From the NCBI GenBank assembly GCA_902603475.1, contig CACKUZ010000004.1, positions 1 to 39,660 of the forward strand: 39,660 nucleotides of DNA. Reading direction: 5' to 3'. The number at the start of each line of letters is the position of its first letter. The first letter of the stretch is position 1. Shown here piece after piece: positions 39,508 to 39,660 of the stretch. Source of the stretch: an uncultured Pelagibacteraceae bacterium (GTDB taxonomy: Bacteria; Pseudomonadota; Alphaproteobacteria; Pelagibacterales; Pelagibacteraceae). The notes under the pieces were generated by a model. The model did not search any database, was not told where the DNA came from, and was given only the letters and a program-made list of their open reading frames with translations. Made by a program: the position numbers and the translations under genes.

Positions 39508-39660
39508 ACTACTAGATAAATATTTTTTTAAATTTGAAGGGTTAATCTGAAAGTCAATTATTATTTTTCCAAAATCTTTAACTAAAATTAAGTTAATATT
39601 ATTTGAATTATTTTTCTTATCACTTCTCATATAATTCATAATTTTAGACACATTTCTTTT
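39499..39660 (-). CDS. aroB: 3-dehydroquinate synthase, C-terminal end only (probable)
   Basis: The minus-strand frame is open from the window edge for 53 codons to a TAA at 39501-39499. The segment MNYMRSDKKNNSNNINLIL, followed by VKDFGKIIIDFQINPSNLKKYL, resembles the AroB C-terminus (M-x-x-DKK-x-n-G/N-x-I-x-x-x-L, then a short acidic or hydrophobic tail). AroB converts DAHP to 3-dehydroquinate in the shikimate pathway. Only about 15% of the protein is visible, so the call rests on this one motif. Confidence 0.68.
   Translation of the reverse strand, partial: KRNVSKIMNYMRSDKKNNSNNINLILVKDFGKIIIDFQINPSNLKKYLSSSLN

Overview
The window is a very AT-rich, densely packed bacterial segment. Most genes abut or overlap by 1-8 bp, and Shine-Dalgarno sites are often weak or absent. 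Gene content and order look alphaproteobacterial: a RegB-type sensor kinase, a bolA / J-protein / cobS / cobT cluster, gltD-gltB and a TAXI-type TRAP transporter. The streamlining, high A+T and lysine/isoleucine/asparagine-rich proteins point to the SAR11 clade (Pelagibacterales). That assignment is inference from gene content and composition; no rRNA gene is present to confirm it.

Layout. 1-4567: the 3' part of an acetoacetyl-CoA synthetase gene, then a two-gene TAXI TRAP transporter with a small hairpin between binding protein and permease. 4571-5170 (minus): a PaaI-type thioesterase, a candidate 27-aa membrane peptide ORF in front of it, and tRNA-Arg(ACG). 5246-10335: a pyruvate dehydrogenase operon in which the lipoyl domain sits at the N-terminus of E1 (AceE) and the following E2 has none, with a translationally coupled 2-oxoglutarate dioxygenase behind it. 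10362-12010: a DMT-family exporter and, convergent to it, UppP. 12162-18118: gltD-gltB (glutamate synthase). 18111-18872 (minus): an alpha/beta hydrolase. 18915-28478: a long translation-related run, GT4 glycosyltransferase - thrS - infC - rpmI - rplT - pheS - pheT - lepA. 28475-30532: a membrane-anchored methyltransferase and an SGNH-like membrane protein. 30546-32435: tRNA-Ser(GGA), five small unknown ORFs, then an exact 82-bp copy of the 3' part of the tRNA, the signature of a tiny tRNA-targeted integrative element without an integrase. 32607-35945: gyrB and a RegB-like kinase. 35942-39226 (minus): J-domain protein, CobS and CobT. 39247-39507: bolA, followed by the convergent 3' end of what looks like aroB at the window edge.

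How the genes fit together. The lipoyl-E1 and lipoyl-less E2 appear to be complementary halves of one rearranged complex; E3 must lie elsewhere. GltBD assimilates ammonium into glutamate. The thrS-to-lepA block supplies aminoacyl-tRNA synthetases, IF-3, two large-subunit ribosomal proteins and EF4. CobS/CobT with a J-protein form an AAA+/VWA module; no CobN or other cobalamin gene is present here, so a role outside cobalt insertion is possible.

The strongest second-look items are the relocated lipoyl domain, the integrase-less tRNA-Ser mini-island with its repeated internal motif, the CobST module, and the RegB kinase with Ser in place of Glu after the phospho-accepting His. No gene-free stretch over 300 bases is unexplained: 32270-32606 holds the element's right end, the partial tRNA copy and the gyrB leader.
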